Made by a program: the position numbers and the translations under genes
In this document: one piece after another, positions 1-6,275 of the stretch
Position numbering within the stretch: the first letter of the stretch is position 1
How the letters are laid out: each line of letters opens with the position of its first letter
The notes under the pieces: generated by a model
Told to the model about the DNA's origin: nothing
Databases searched by the model: none
What the model saw: the letters and a program-made list of their open reading frames with translations, nothing else
DNA from: Patescibacteria group bacterium
GTDB taxonomy: Bacteria > Patescibacteriota > Gracilibacteria > UM-FILTER-43-11
Length of the DNA stretch: 16,797 nt
NCBI GenBank assembly: GCA_029260985.1
Contig: JAJDCE010000003.1
Span: 1-16,797, forward strand
Direction of reading: 5' to 3'

Positions 1-20
1 AGATGGTGCCCGTGGAGGGA
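1..20 (-). repeat. Duplicated 3' end of tRNA-Arg (partial copy)
   Basis: These 20 bases are identical to positions 90-109, which hold the last 17 nt of the tRNA-Arg gene (acceptor 3' strand, discriminator, CCA) plus 3 flanking bases. After base 20 the sequence no longer follows a tRNA: there is no T-loop. It is therefore a fragment and not a second tRNA. Such 3'-end copies are typical of integration sites or of short duplications. The window begins exactly here, so the left extent is unknown. Confidence 0.75.
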
Positions 21-89
21 CTTACTTCGGCTTCGCTCAGCACAGGCTTCTCACCCTTAGTTAAAAAACCACTATCAATTAGCAAAGTG
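21..89. other. Spacer between the tRNA 3'-end copies, with REP-like word
   Basis: A 69-base non-coding stretch lies between the two 20-bp direct repeats. Its left half contains a word of the type cttcggcttcgctcagca, which resembles a half-site of a widespread intergenic palindrome family in AT-rich bacterial genomes (recognition from memory, not verified). I see no ORF or terminator in it. Confidence 0.4.
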
Positions 90-92
90 AGA

Positions 93-169
93 TGGTGCCC
101 GTGGAGGGATTCGAACCCCCGACACCTGGTTCCGAAGACCAGTGCTCTAATCCACTGAGCTACACGGGC
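93..169 (-). tRNA. tRNA-Arg (anticodon UCG)
   Basis: The reverse strand folds as a full cloverleaf. The acceptor stem GCCCGTG pairs with CACGGGC, followed by discriminator A and an encoded CCA at 93-95. The anticodon stem CTGGT/ACCAG encloses a 7-nt loop with anticodon TCG (133-135). The T-arm GGGGG-TTCGAAT-CCCTC contains one G-T wobble. UCG decodes CGA/CGG, and possibly all CGN. Many bacteria read CGN with an inosine-modified ACG tRNA, so a UCG species is worth noting. A weak promoter (ATGACT, 17 nt, TAAACT; 184-212, minus) could drive it. Confidence 0.95.
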
Positions 170-226
170 ATTTAACAGAGCCCAGTTTATCAGAGTTTGC
201 TTTTATAGTCATTAGATTTTTCAAGC

Positions 227-255
227 TAGACAAATATTCTCATGTGTTTTAGAAT
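227..255 (+). promoter_or_regulatory. Sigma70-type promoter for the 596-aa gene
   Basis: The -35 box TAGACA (227-232) and the -10 box TAGAAT (250-255) are separated by exactly 17 nt. Each matches 5 of 6 consensus bases. Transcription would start near 262, giving a leader of about 14 nt before the ATG at 276. No Shine-Dalgarno sequence is visible in that leader. Confidence 0.5.
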
Positions 256-275
256 ATCCCACTTAATTAAAAAAT

Positions 276-2066
276 ATGGTAAAGCGTAAACCTGACTATC
301 CACAATTTGTGGAAAAAGCTGATAAAAAAATCGAAGTTCTTCAGAGCAGGATTGAGAGACTTACGGAGTTAATTCAGGATTCCAGACGTATTTTACAGAA
401 GCATCTGGCCACATTGGAAAACAAGAGCTCACATTTTGACAGATATTATGAGCTTTTACCTTCAGATCCTGAAGCTGCTGCTGAACTCAAAGAAGAGAAA
501 AAACTTGATGTAACTAAGGAGCGTGCTGATAACAAGGAAGATATGATCTGTGCGGATGAGCTCCGGATCGATGAAGCTCGGAAAGCAATTGCATGCCTAA
601 GAAGGCTTAAGGCAGATCTCTTGAGATATAATCCTATACAAAGGCAGGTTAGAAGCAAGGTTGTTCAGGAGCAATATTATTTTGCAGGTACAAAACACTG
701 GGCTATTCCAAATTCTGTGTGGAAGACTTTTCAGGATATTTTTTCACCGCCAAAATACAGGATGCGGCCTAAGCGTGAAGGTGCCTATGGAGGCAGAAGA
801 TATGACGATCTGAACTTGCAACATTGTGTGGTCGACCCACAAAGAATACCTAATCAGTTTTTGACGGAATTTGGTTTTCCTGTACCAGATAAGGGTATGA
901 ACACGTTGCAGCGTTTGATGTTTAAGGAGGGGCAGATCGGTAATATGGCTGATTTTTTCACGAATCATTTGGAGCCTCTTGAAAAGCCTGCAAGGGGCAG
1001 AAGGGTTCGTAATAATTACAGGCTTCTTGTTGTTAACAATTTTGGATCGGAGCATGATGGGAAGATCGTTTATCCCCGATATGTCACTACCGAAGAAGAA
1101 ACAGTTCGCCGAAAGGTTCCACAGGTTTTTGATAATGCTTATGCAACTCTCCGAAAGACCGAACATGTAGACAGGCAGTATAAAGGTGAGACTCGTTTTA
1201 TTATAAATACTGAGGAGGATTTAAAAAGGCTGCAGCAAAACTTACTTGCATTGCGCGGACAGAAAGGTGATGAAGCTGAGGCTGAAAAAGATGGAATTAA
1301 AAGTGAGCTTCGTGAAAAATTATCTGAATTCGCAAGATCCGTTACCTATCATAAGCGTATGGCAAAAGCTGATCTGGTAAAAGTTGCTGATTTGAGGGAT
1401 AAGCTTGATAGAGAGAATTTAGGGGCTAGTTTGGCTCGAATACTTAAAATATTAAGACACCTTAAAACCAGGCGTGATGAAGTTTTTACGACTTCTCTTG
1501 CGGCTCCTGAGGACGCAAAAACATTAGATGAGCAGATTGACAGGGCTGAAAAGGTGATTCAGCTGTATTCAAGTTCTTTTGAGCTAATTCATCAAGATGG
1601 GGATAGTAAGCACCTGATGCACCTAAGAGGTCTTGAAAGCCTTAAGTTAAGGCCGTTTAACTTGTATGCAGCCAGATTATTGGAAAGTGCAGATAGTATC
1701 AGCAGGATGGATGGGGAAGTTGCACCTAAGCAAGCAGAGGCGCTTAAGGCGTATGCCGTAACAAGGTTGTTTGATAACAACAGAAGGCTTGAATATACTT
1801 TATGCGATGCTCATGCTTTGCCCGTAGATCCGGGTTTGGAGATATCGTTGGAATACTTAAGGGATTTATATAGAACGGTTCAGGCTGTGGAGGTAGATGA
1901 TTTTGGTTTTGTTTTTGATAAGATTAAGATCGCCCTTGGAAATCTGGCAGATCAATTAAGGCAAAAAAACGAGGATGATGCTGATGATGAGGCAGGTTTG
2001 TATAAAATGTTCCAGTCAGGCCTGAAAGAAATCGATTTTCAGGAATTGGCTGATGAGTTGGGTTAA
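276..2066 (+). CDS. Unknown charged coiled-coil protein, 596 aa
   Basis: I do not recognise this protein. It has no signal peptide or membrane segment and is probably cytoplasmic. Residues about 10-50 and 70-118 are strongly helical, Lys/Glu-rich and coiled-coil-like. A central part (about 130-310) has aromatic and basic patches, for example QEQYYFAGTKHW at 131-142 and a Gly/Arg-rich stretch near 165-175 and 238-246. A second long helical region starts near 312 and carries on through about 360. The C-terminus is acidic. I see no P-loop, nuclease or Cys-cluster motif. The ATG start fits the promoter at 227-255 but lacks a Shine-Dalgarno. The stop overlaps the stop of queF, which runs the other way, within a shared TTAA at 2063-2066. 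It could be a lineage-specific structural or nucleic-acid-associated protein, but that is speculation. Confidence 0.85.
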   Translation: MVKRKPDYPQFVEKADKKIEVLQSRIERLTELIQDSRRILQKHLATLENKSSHFDRYYELLPSDPEAAAELKEEKKLDVTKERADNKEDMICADELRIDEARKAIACLRRLKADLLRYNPIQRQVRSKVVQEQYYFAGTKHWAIPNSVWKTFQDIFSPPKYRMRPKREGAYGGRRYDDLNLQHCVVDPQRIPNQFLTEFGFPVPDKGMNTLQRLMFKEGQIGNMADFFTNHLEPLEKPARGRRVRNNYRLLVVNNFGSEHDGKIVYPRYVTTEEETVRRKVPQVFDNAYATLRKTEHVDRQYKGETRFIINTEEDLKRLQQNLLALRGQKGDEAEAEKDGIKSELREKLSEFARSVTYHKRMAKADLVKVADLRDKLDRENLGASLARILKILRHLKTRRDEVFTTSLAAPEDAKTLDEQIDRAEKVIQLYSSSFELIHQDGDSKHLMHLRGLESLKLRPFNLYAARLLESADSISRMDGEVAPKQAEALKAYAVTRLFDNNRRLEYTLCDAHALPVDPGLEISLEYLRDLYRTVQAVEVDDFGFVFDKIKIALGNLADQLRQKNEDDADDEAGLYKMFQSGLKEIDFQELADELG

Positions 2067-2482
2067 CACTTAAACTTCTTCTCACAAACCGTCTTCACAT
2101 TACCCCGCACATTCATATCCACCACAATGCGCGCTTTTTTGGGTTTTACGGCTTCTAAAAAGTCTGCGAAGATCACTTCTGTTACTGCTTCGTGGAAGAT
2201 TTTTATATTCCGGAAGGCGTTGATGTAGAGTTTGAAGCTTTTGAGTTCTAAACAGACTTTATCAGGCACGTATTCGATCAATACACTTCCGAAATCCGGA
2301 TAATCTGAAAAGGGGCAGATGGCGGTGAATTCGGGGGTGCTCATTTTGATCCATTGTTCACCTGGGGTGAGTGAAGTAAATTTAAATACTTCCAAGGGGC
2401 TCGCTTTTTTGAGCTGTTTTCGGATTTTCTGGAGATCTACTTGTTTGTAGTGCTCACCTTCTTTGTAAAGTTTATTGGTCAT
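2063..2482 (-). CDS. queF: NADPH-dependent preQ0 reductase QueF (type I)
   Basis: QueF reduces 7-cyano-7-deazaguanine (preQ0) to preQ1 with NADPH in the cytoplasm, the last step before insertion into tRNA. The 139-residue length matches the short unimodular type. The thioimide-forming Cys is C56 in AICPFSDYPDFG, with the partner Asp at D63. The family motif ELKSFKLY lies at 79-86, and the substrate-binding His-Glu is H97-E98. The gene is the third of a queE-queC-queF series on the minus strand. It is separated from queC by 60 nt containing a perfect 24-bp palindrome. Its stop codon overlaps the stop of the convergent 596-aa gene, leaving no room for a terminator between them. Identification is firm. 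Confidence 0.95.
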   Translation of the reverse strand: MTNKLYKEGEHYKQVDLQKIRKQLKKASPLEVFKFTSLTPGEQWIKMSTPEFTAICPFSDYPDFGSVLIEYVPDKVCLELKSFKLYINAFRNIKIFHEAVTEVIFADFLEAVKPKKARIVVDMNVRGNVKTVCEKKFKC

Positions 2483-2498
2483 GTCGTATATATCGGTT

Positions 2499-2522
2499 AG
2501 GCGAGGATAATTATCCTCGCCT
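2499..2522. repeat. Perfect 24-bp palindrome between queC and queF
   Basis: The stretch is fully self-complementary, with half-site AGGCGAGGATAA and no loop at DNA level. On the transcript it would form a stem of about 10 bp with a tight loop. No U-run follows on the minus strand, so it is not a standard intrinsic terminator. It could be an mRNA processing or stability element, an attenuator for queF, or an operator. Confidence 0.7.
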
Positions 2523-2542
2523 TCAGATGGCTGGTGTGTATT

Positions 2543-3214
2543 CTATCTGTAATAAATTAGATCATCAATCCCATATTCCTTAAAGCCTTTCAGTCTTAAT
2601 TTGCAGGCGGGGCATTTGCCGCAGGCTGGGGATACTCCTTCATAACATGTGTGAGTGTACTTGAGGAGTTCTAAACCACCTAGCTTATCCATCAGAGCTA
2701 CTGTTTGAGCTTTGGTGAGAAACATAAGCGGTGTGTGGATTTTAAAGGGGAATTCCATGGCCAATTGAAGGGTTTTTTGCATCGATTTAATAAAGTCATT
2801 CCGGCAATCCGGGTAGCCGGAATAGTCGGTTTGGCAAACGCCCGTTACGATGTTGGGGATTTTATGCTGTTTGGCGTATATGGCCGCTATATTTAAAAAT
2901 AGAGCATTTCGCCCATCTACAAAAGTTGTTGGTAATGTCCCTTTTTTGCCTGCTTTTACTTTTACTGACTTATCGGTTAACGCGTTTTTGGTGAGTTCTT
3001 TGAGTATCGGGAGTTTTATCGTTTTATGGGATAGTTTTAGTTTTTTAGCGATGGTTTGAGCGGCTTTGATCTCAGTTTTATGCCTTTGTCCGTAGTCAAA
3101 ACTGATCAATCGTACTGAATCGAACTTTTTAAGCGCCCATGCTAAACAGGTTGTAGAGTCTTGACCGCCGGAATGGAGGACTACAGCCTCTTTATTTTTT
3201 ACGCTCATTGCCAT
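2543..3214 (-). CDS. queC: 7-cyano-7-deazaguanine (preQ0) synthase QueC
   Basis: QueC converts 7-carboxy-7-deazaguanine to preQ0 using ATP and ammonia. The PP-loop ATP-pyrophosphatase motif SGGQDS is at residues 15-20. A four-Cys zinc site, C190/C198/C201/C204 (CGKCPAC), is near the C-terminus. The length of 223 aa is normal. The first ATG (3214) lies inside the end of queE, giving a 23-nt overlap that suggests translational coupling. A second in-frame ATG two codons on (3208) is an alternative start. The stop is TAG. Identification is firm. Confidence 0.95.
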   Translation of the reverse strand: MAMSVKNKEAVVLHSGGQDSTTCLAWALKKFDSVRLISFDYGQRHKTEIKAAQTIAKKLKLSHKTIKLPILKELTKNALTDKSVKVKAGKKGTLPTTFVDGRNALFLNIAAIYAKQHKIPNIVTGVCQTDYSGYPDCRNDFIKSMQKTLQLAMEFPFKIHTPLMFLTKAQTVALMDKLGGLELLKYTHTCYEGVSPACGKCPACKLRLKGFKEYGIDDLIYYR

Positions 3215-3833
3215 AAAGCATTATATGAAGTCTTGGGCTGAAATTATAACCTTCTTTCTTGCAAATCTCAATTAACCATTTGGATCTTTTCAGGATATCA
3301 GCTTTAGAGGTGCCTTCAGGCATCAGCCATGTTCGATTTTTTGGAATTTTATATTTTTTGCAGTATTTCTTTACCTCATTAAGATCTGACTTATTACTTA
3401 TGACAAATTTGTAAATAACTTTTTTGTTTGTCGGTAGTATTTTAAGAGGGTAGGGGAGATTACCTGAGTTTTTCAGTTTTGGTGAACAATTAAATTGTTC
3501 AATATATTTGTTTATTTTAAGCGCAATACTGCCATTAGTCTCAATTTCTACATAATACTTTTTGAGTTCAGATAGTAATTCTTTTAATCCATCCTGCTGG
3601 AGAACGGGTTCACCGCCAGTGATGACGAGGTGATTGCATGGGTAGGACTCGATCTTTTTAATGATTTGATCCAGTTTCATTACTTTATTGTCTGAGACTT
3701 TAGGATCCCAGGTGTATTTACTATCACACCATTTGCACTTTAAATTACACCCTCCAAGACGTAGAAAAACAGATGGTTTCCCAATTGATGGACCTTCACC
3801 CTGAATACTGTAAAAAATCTCATTAATTAGCAT
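3192..3833 (-). CDS. queE: 7-carboxy-7-deazaguanine synthase QueE (radical SAM)
   Basis: QueE is the radical-SAM enzyme that ring-contracts 6-carboxy-tetrahydropterin to 7-carboxy-7-deazaguanine. The N-terminus has the family signature NEIFYSIQGEGPSIG. The [4Fe-4S]-binding CX3CX2C motif is C29/C33/C36 (CNLKCKWC). A SAM-binding TGGEP motif follows at about residue 72. The length of 213 aa is usual. It is first in the queE-queC-queF series. QueD, GTP cyclohydrolase I and Tgt are not in this window. No preQ1 riboswitch is recognisable upstream, and no Shine-Dalgarno is seen. Confidence 0.95.
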   Translation of the reverse strand: MLINEIFYSIQGEGPSIGKPSVFLRLGGCNLKCKWCDSKYTWDPKVSDNKVMKLDQIIKKIESYPCNHLVITGGEPVLQQDGLKELLSELKKYYVEIETNGSIALKINKYIEQFNCSPKLKNSGNLPYPLKILPTNKKVIYKFVISNKSDLNEVKKYCKKYKIPKNRTWLMPEGTSKADILKRSKWLIEICKKEGYNFSPRLHIMLYGNERKK

Positions 3834-3887
3834 AACAAGAGTGTATCAATTTTTTTTAAAGTATGCATGAAACTATTTGCTTTAAAG

Positions 3888-3975
3888 GTCATTCTGAACC
3901 TGCCTATCGGCAGATAGGTTTAATTCAGAATCCCGCGTTAGTCTGGTTGGGATCCTGAATCTAGTTCAGGATGAC
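3888..3975. repeat. Inverted-repeat intergenic element (MITE/REP-like)
   Basis: The outer arms GTCATTCTGAAC and GTTCAGGATGAC, and the inner arms ATTCAGAATCCC and GGGATCCTGAAT, form a long imperfect hairpin of about 88 nt. A second palindromic word sits in the left arm (about 3899-3919). It can fold as CTGCC-TATC-GGCAG or alternatively as CCTAT-CGGCAG-ATAGG. The element lies between the permease stop and queE, both on the minus strand, and may end permease transcription. Its outer words look like a common dispersed family. Confidence 0.7.
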
Positions 3976-3994
3976 AGTGGGGTGAAATACGCAA

Positions 3995-5239
3995 TTATTT
4001 GATTGATTCAGTGTATTCAGCCACAAAAATTGAAATGATGTTGGCGACGGGAACGGCGATGATCATGCCAACCAGTCCAAGAGCTAAACTGCCTCCCAGC
4101 TTTAAGCCAATGGTGGCACCTGAGAGCAATGCAAAAAGTACAATAATAGGATTTAGCCCTACTGATCTACCAACGATGAGGGGTACCATGATATTGCCCT
4201 CCAGGAACTGAATTACTCCATAGGCCGGAATGAGCCAGAGGAGCATGATTGGGTCCTGGTTGAGGGCGATGAGAGCCGCTGATAAAAAGGTGATGAGCGG
4301 TCCAAGATAAGGAATGAATTCAGCCAAAGCTGAGACCATGGCGAGAGTAAGTGCGTAGTTTAATCCAATAAGAGAGAATACAACGAAGGTGAGGAACGCC
4401 ATGGCTAGCGCTAAAAGCACTTGTCCACGAACCCATTCACCGATTTTAACACTTACTTCTTTGGTTTTTTGAGAAATATAACCCGAATATTTTCGAGGAA
4501 ATAGAGAGTGGAAGAAGTTGCTACTGTGTTTTTTGTTCACCACCATGAAGAAGGTGAGGATAAGGACTAAAACAAGATTAAATAAGCCATTAAAGATAAC
4601 AAAGATGGCTCCAATGGCATTGCCGGCAAAACTGGTGAGTTTTGATCCGATCTCTTTTAGACCGGATGTCAGACCGTTAAGTATCTGAGTGCTATCCACA
4701 TTCTGCCATATCTGATTGGCAAAGGGCTGAAGTCTTTGAATGAACCAAGAATCAGCGTCTTCGCCAGAAACAATAGTCTGAACATAATCTTTTACTCTGC
4801 CGGCTAAATCACTGACCTGACTGGCTATGATCGGTACTAAACTGGTAAAGATAACGGTGATCACTCCCAATACAACGATATACATTAGGATGATGCCGAG
4901 GGGTCTTGGGATTCGGTATTTTTCAAGTTTATCTACGGCTGGATTGAAGACGGCTGACAAAAATAAGGCTACCGCAAAGATGATGATTACGTCTTTTAGG
5001 TAGTAAAGAAGATAGGCAAATCCGATCACTCCTAAAACGGCAAAGGTTGCTTTCACAATTGAATCAATCGAAAGGCTTACTTTCATTTCCTTTATTGGCT
5101 TTTCAACCATCTTGCTCAGCTGTATTTCATCGTGTTCCAGCGCCTTTTCCTTTTGGGTCAATGCCTGAAGGGTTCGTTTGAGCTGACTGATTTTTTTCTG
5201 AGATCTTTGGAAGAAAGATTGGGTTTGACGCTTTGCCAT
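3995..5239 (-). CDS. AI-2E family (PerM-like) membrane permease
   Basis: This is a 414-residue polytopic protein of the AI-2E/PerM transporter superfamily. Members are putative exporters or antiporters, and the substrate here cannot be told. Residues 1-50 are a polar, Lys/Gln-rich, coiled-coil-like cytoplasmic extension. Hydrophobic segments follow at about 62-80, 82-100, 113-140, 204-233, 272-300, 301-328, 331-350 and 362-405. The family hallmark AEFIPYLGP is at 306-314, and a conserved loop GLNPIIVLFALLSG lies at 361-374. It is followed downstream by the inverted-repeat element. Upstream is a perfect 14-bp tandem repeat, and 65 nt away is the pilin-like gene on the same strand. No Shine-Dalgarno is visible. 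Confidence 0.9.
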   Translation of the reverse strand: MAKRQTQSFFQRSQKKISQLKRTLQALTQKEKALEHDEIQLSKMVEKPIKEMKVSLSIDSIVKATFAVLGVIGFAYLLYYLKDVIIIFAVALFLSAVFNPAVDKLEKYRIPRPLGIILMYIVVLGVITVIFTSLVPIIASQVSDLAGRVKDYVQTIVSGEDADSWFIQRLQPFANQIWQNVDSTQILNGLTSGLKEIGSKLTSFAGNAIGAIFVIFNGLFNLVLVLILTFFMVVNKKHSSNFFHSLFPRKYSGYISQKTKEVSVKIGEWVRGQVLLALAMAFLTFVVFSLIGLNYALTLAMVSALAEFIPYLGPLITFLSAALIALNQDPIMLLWLIPAYGVIQFLEGNIMVPLIVGRSVGLNPIIVLFALLSGATIGLKLGGSLALGLVGMIIAVPVANIISIFVAEYTESIK

Positions 5240-5253
5240 AACTTGAATAATTA

Positions 5254-5281
5254 AAAATTAAGAGTTGAAAATTAAGAGTTG
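5254..5281. repeat. Perfect 14-bp tandem duplication
   Basis: The unit AAAATTAAGAGTTG occurs twice in a row (5254-5267 and 5268-5281). It lies directly upstream of the permease start on the minus strand. The 14-bp period is twice 7, matching the heptad periodicity of other repeats in this window. Confidence 0.9.
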
Positions 5282-5304
5282 AAAAAGAGAATTATTTCTT
5301 AATT

Positions 5305-5733
5305 TTATTCGGTGGCCACTTGCAACACAAGATCGACGATGACCCAGGCCATCAGTGATACGGCTAAGCCAATAAGGGCAAAAGTGATGGTTTTTTTGGC
5401 TTTCTCTTTGTCCTCATCCCGTCCTATTACATATCTATAACCGCCAATCATGACAAAAACTACCGAAAGACTGCCGGCGATTCCGATGAGGGTTTGGGTG
5501 ATGAACTTAATGAAGCAGGGGATGTTTCTAAGATGAATATCTCCGGTTTGAATCATGGTGGCAAGTCCAATACAGGCATCTCCTTTTCCTCCTAAATTGG
5601 TGTCTTCGGCAGGAATGAGAGTTGGAGGATCGAAATTAGTGGTTTGCGCTAAAACATCACCCGTCTGAAGAATCATTGTTAGCGCAATGCCCAAGAGCAG
5701 CATAAAACAAGTGAATTGGATGAATTTTTTCAT
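5305..5733 (-). CDS. Type IV secretion pilin-like small membrane protein
   Basis: A 142-residue protein with an N-terminal signal peptide (about 1-29, cleavage likely after VLA). A short extracytoplasmic part follows with C54 and C73, which could pair. Two transmembrane helices lie at about 77-103 and 115-139, joined by a charged RDEDKEKAKK loop. This architecture (signal peptide, two helices, charged hairpin loop, C-terminal Trp/Asp) is that of VirB2/TrbC-like pilins, which are often found alone in CPR genomes. No other secretion or conjugation gene is nearby, so the function is inferred from form only. It has its own promoter at 5758-5786. Confidence 0.75.
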   Translation of the reverse strand: MKKFIQFTCFMLLLGIALTMILQTGDVLAQTTNFDPPTLIPAEDTNLGGKGDACIGLATMIQTGDIHLRNIPCFIKFITQTLIGIAGSLSVVFVMIGGYRYVIGRDEDKEKAKKTITFALIGLAVSLMAWVIVDLVLQVATE

Positions 5734-5757
5734 TTGATATCTTTAGTTTTCCTTAAA

Positions 5758-5786
5758 ATCTTAACAAATCTTTACCTTGTAGGCAA
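5758..5786 (-). promoter_or_regulatory. Sigma70-type promoter for the pilin-like gene
   Basis: On the minus strand, TTGCCT (5781-5786) and TAAGAT (5758-5763) are 17 nt apart. The start of transcription would be near 5751, about 18 nt ahead of the ATG at 5733. An AAGGAA stretch (5749-5754) is too far upstream to be a good ribosome-binding site. Confidence 0.45.
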
Positions 5787-5815
5787 TTTCTATTTCGAAT
5801 ATACTATTTAACCTT

Positions 5816-5845
5816 GGGACTAAGGACTAGGGACTAAGAACTAGG
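5816..5845. repeat. Left heptanucleotide array flanking the four-helix-bundle gene
   Basis: Four heptads in phase: GGGACTA, AGGACTA, GGGACTA, AGAACTA, then GG. The first 23 bases (5816-5838) are the exact reverse complement of 6237-6259 on the other side of the gene. Confidence 0.9.
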
Positions 5846-5873
5846 TGAATATTTAGTATTTAAGAGAATTATT

Positions 5874-6224
5874 ATGAAAACATTTAAAGATATTATTGCG
5901 TGGCAAAAAAGTTACGAACTTACTTTAGAAATATACAAATTAACAGCCAATTTCCCGAAATCTGAAGAATTCGGTCTTAAATCACAAATAAGACGTGCCG
6001 CCGTTTCAGTTATTTCGAACATTGCAGAAGGATTCAAACGACTTGGCATAAAAGATAGAGTACATTTTTACAAAATTTCTGAATCCTCACTCGAAGAAGT
6101 TAAATGTCAAAGCATGCTAGCGCATGACTTGGGCTATTTGGATTCGACAAACTACACAGAGTTAAGTAAATTGGAAGATAGAACTGGAAAGATATTGAGA
6201 GGCTGGATAAAATCGCAAAAGTAG
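5874..6224 (+). CDS. Four-helix-bundle protein (23S rRNA IVS-protein family)
   Basis: A 116-residue all-helical protein. It shows the family pattern: an N-terminal DIIAWQKSYELTLEIYKLT, then QIRRAAVSVISNIAEGF (about 38-54), and a SSLEEVKCQ helix. These proteins were first noted inside intervening sequences of 23S rRNA genes. They are related in fold to the Avd accessory protein of diversity-generating retroelements, and their molecular role is unclear. Here the gene stands alone. It is more A-rich than its neighbour proS and is bracketed by inverted heptanucleotide arrays (5816-5845 and 6237-6269). That arrangement suggests a small transposed cassette. It is divergent from the pilin-like gene. 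Confidence 0.9.
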   Translation: MKTFKDIIAWQKSYELTLEIYKLTANFPKSEEFGLKSQIRRAAVSVISNIAEGFKRLGIKDRVHFYKISESSLEEVKCQSMLAHDLGYLDSTNYTELSKLEDRTGKILRGWIKSQK

Positions 6225-6236
6225 ACCAGTCAACAG

Positions 6237-6269
6237 CTTAGTCCCTAGTCCTTAGTCCCTAGTCCCTTA
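6237..6269. repeat. Right heptanucleotide array flanking the four-helix-bundle gene
   Basis: Heptads in phase: CTTAGTC, CCTAGTC, CTTAGTC, CCTAGTC, then CCTTA. Bases 6237-6259 are a perfect inverted copy of the left array. The array ends only 6 nt before the proS start codon, so it sits in the proS leader. Confidence 0.9.
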
Positions 6270-6275
6270 AGAAAG

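Noticed and set aside
1..20. A second tRNA gene
   Set aside because: Only the last 17 nt match a tRNA. No T-loop or anticodon arm follows.
276..2066. UGA read as glycine in this genome
   Set aside because: No in-frame TGA occurs in any gene, so there is no evidence of reassignment, only of avoidance.
3834..3994. preQ1 riboswitch upstream of queE
   Set aside because: No preQ1-I or preQ1-II core sequence or pseudoknot pattern could be found. The gap is mostly the inverted-repeat element.
5874..6224. Diversity-generating retroelement (Avd-like four-helix protein)
   Set aside because: No reverse transcriptase or template/variable repeat pair is nearby. The sequence fits the stand-alone IVS-protein family.
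6225..6275. T-box leader for proS
   Set aside because: The gap is only 51 nt and consists of the heptad array. There is no T-box sequence or stem I.
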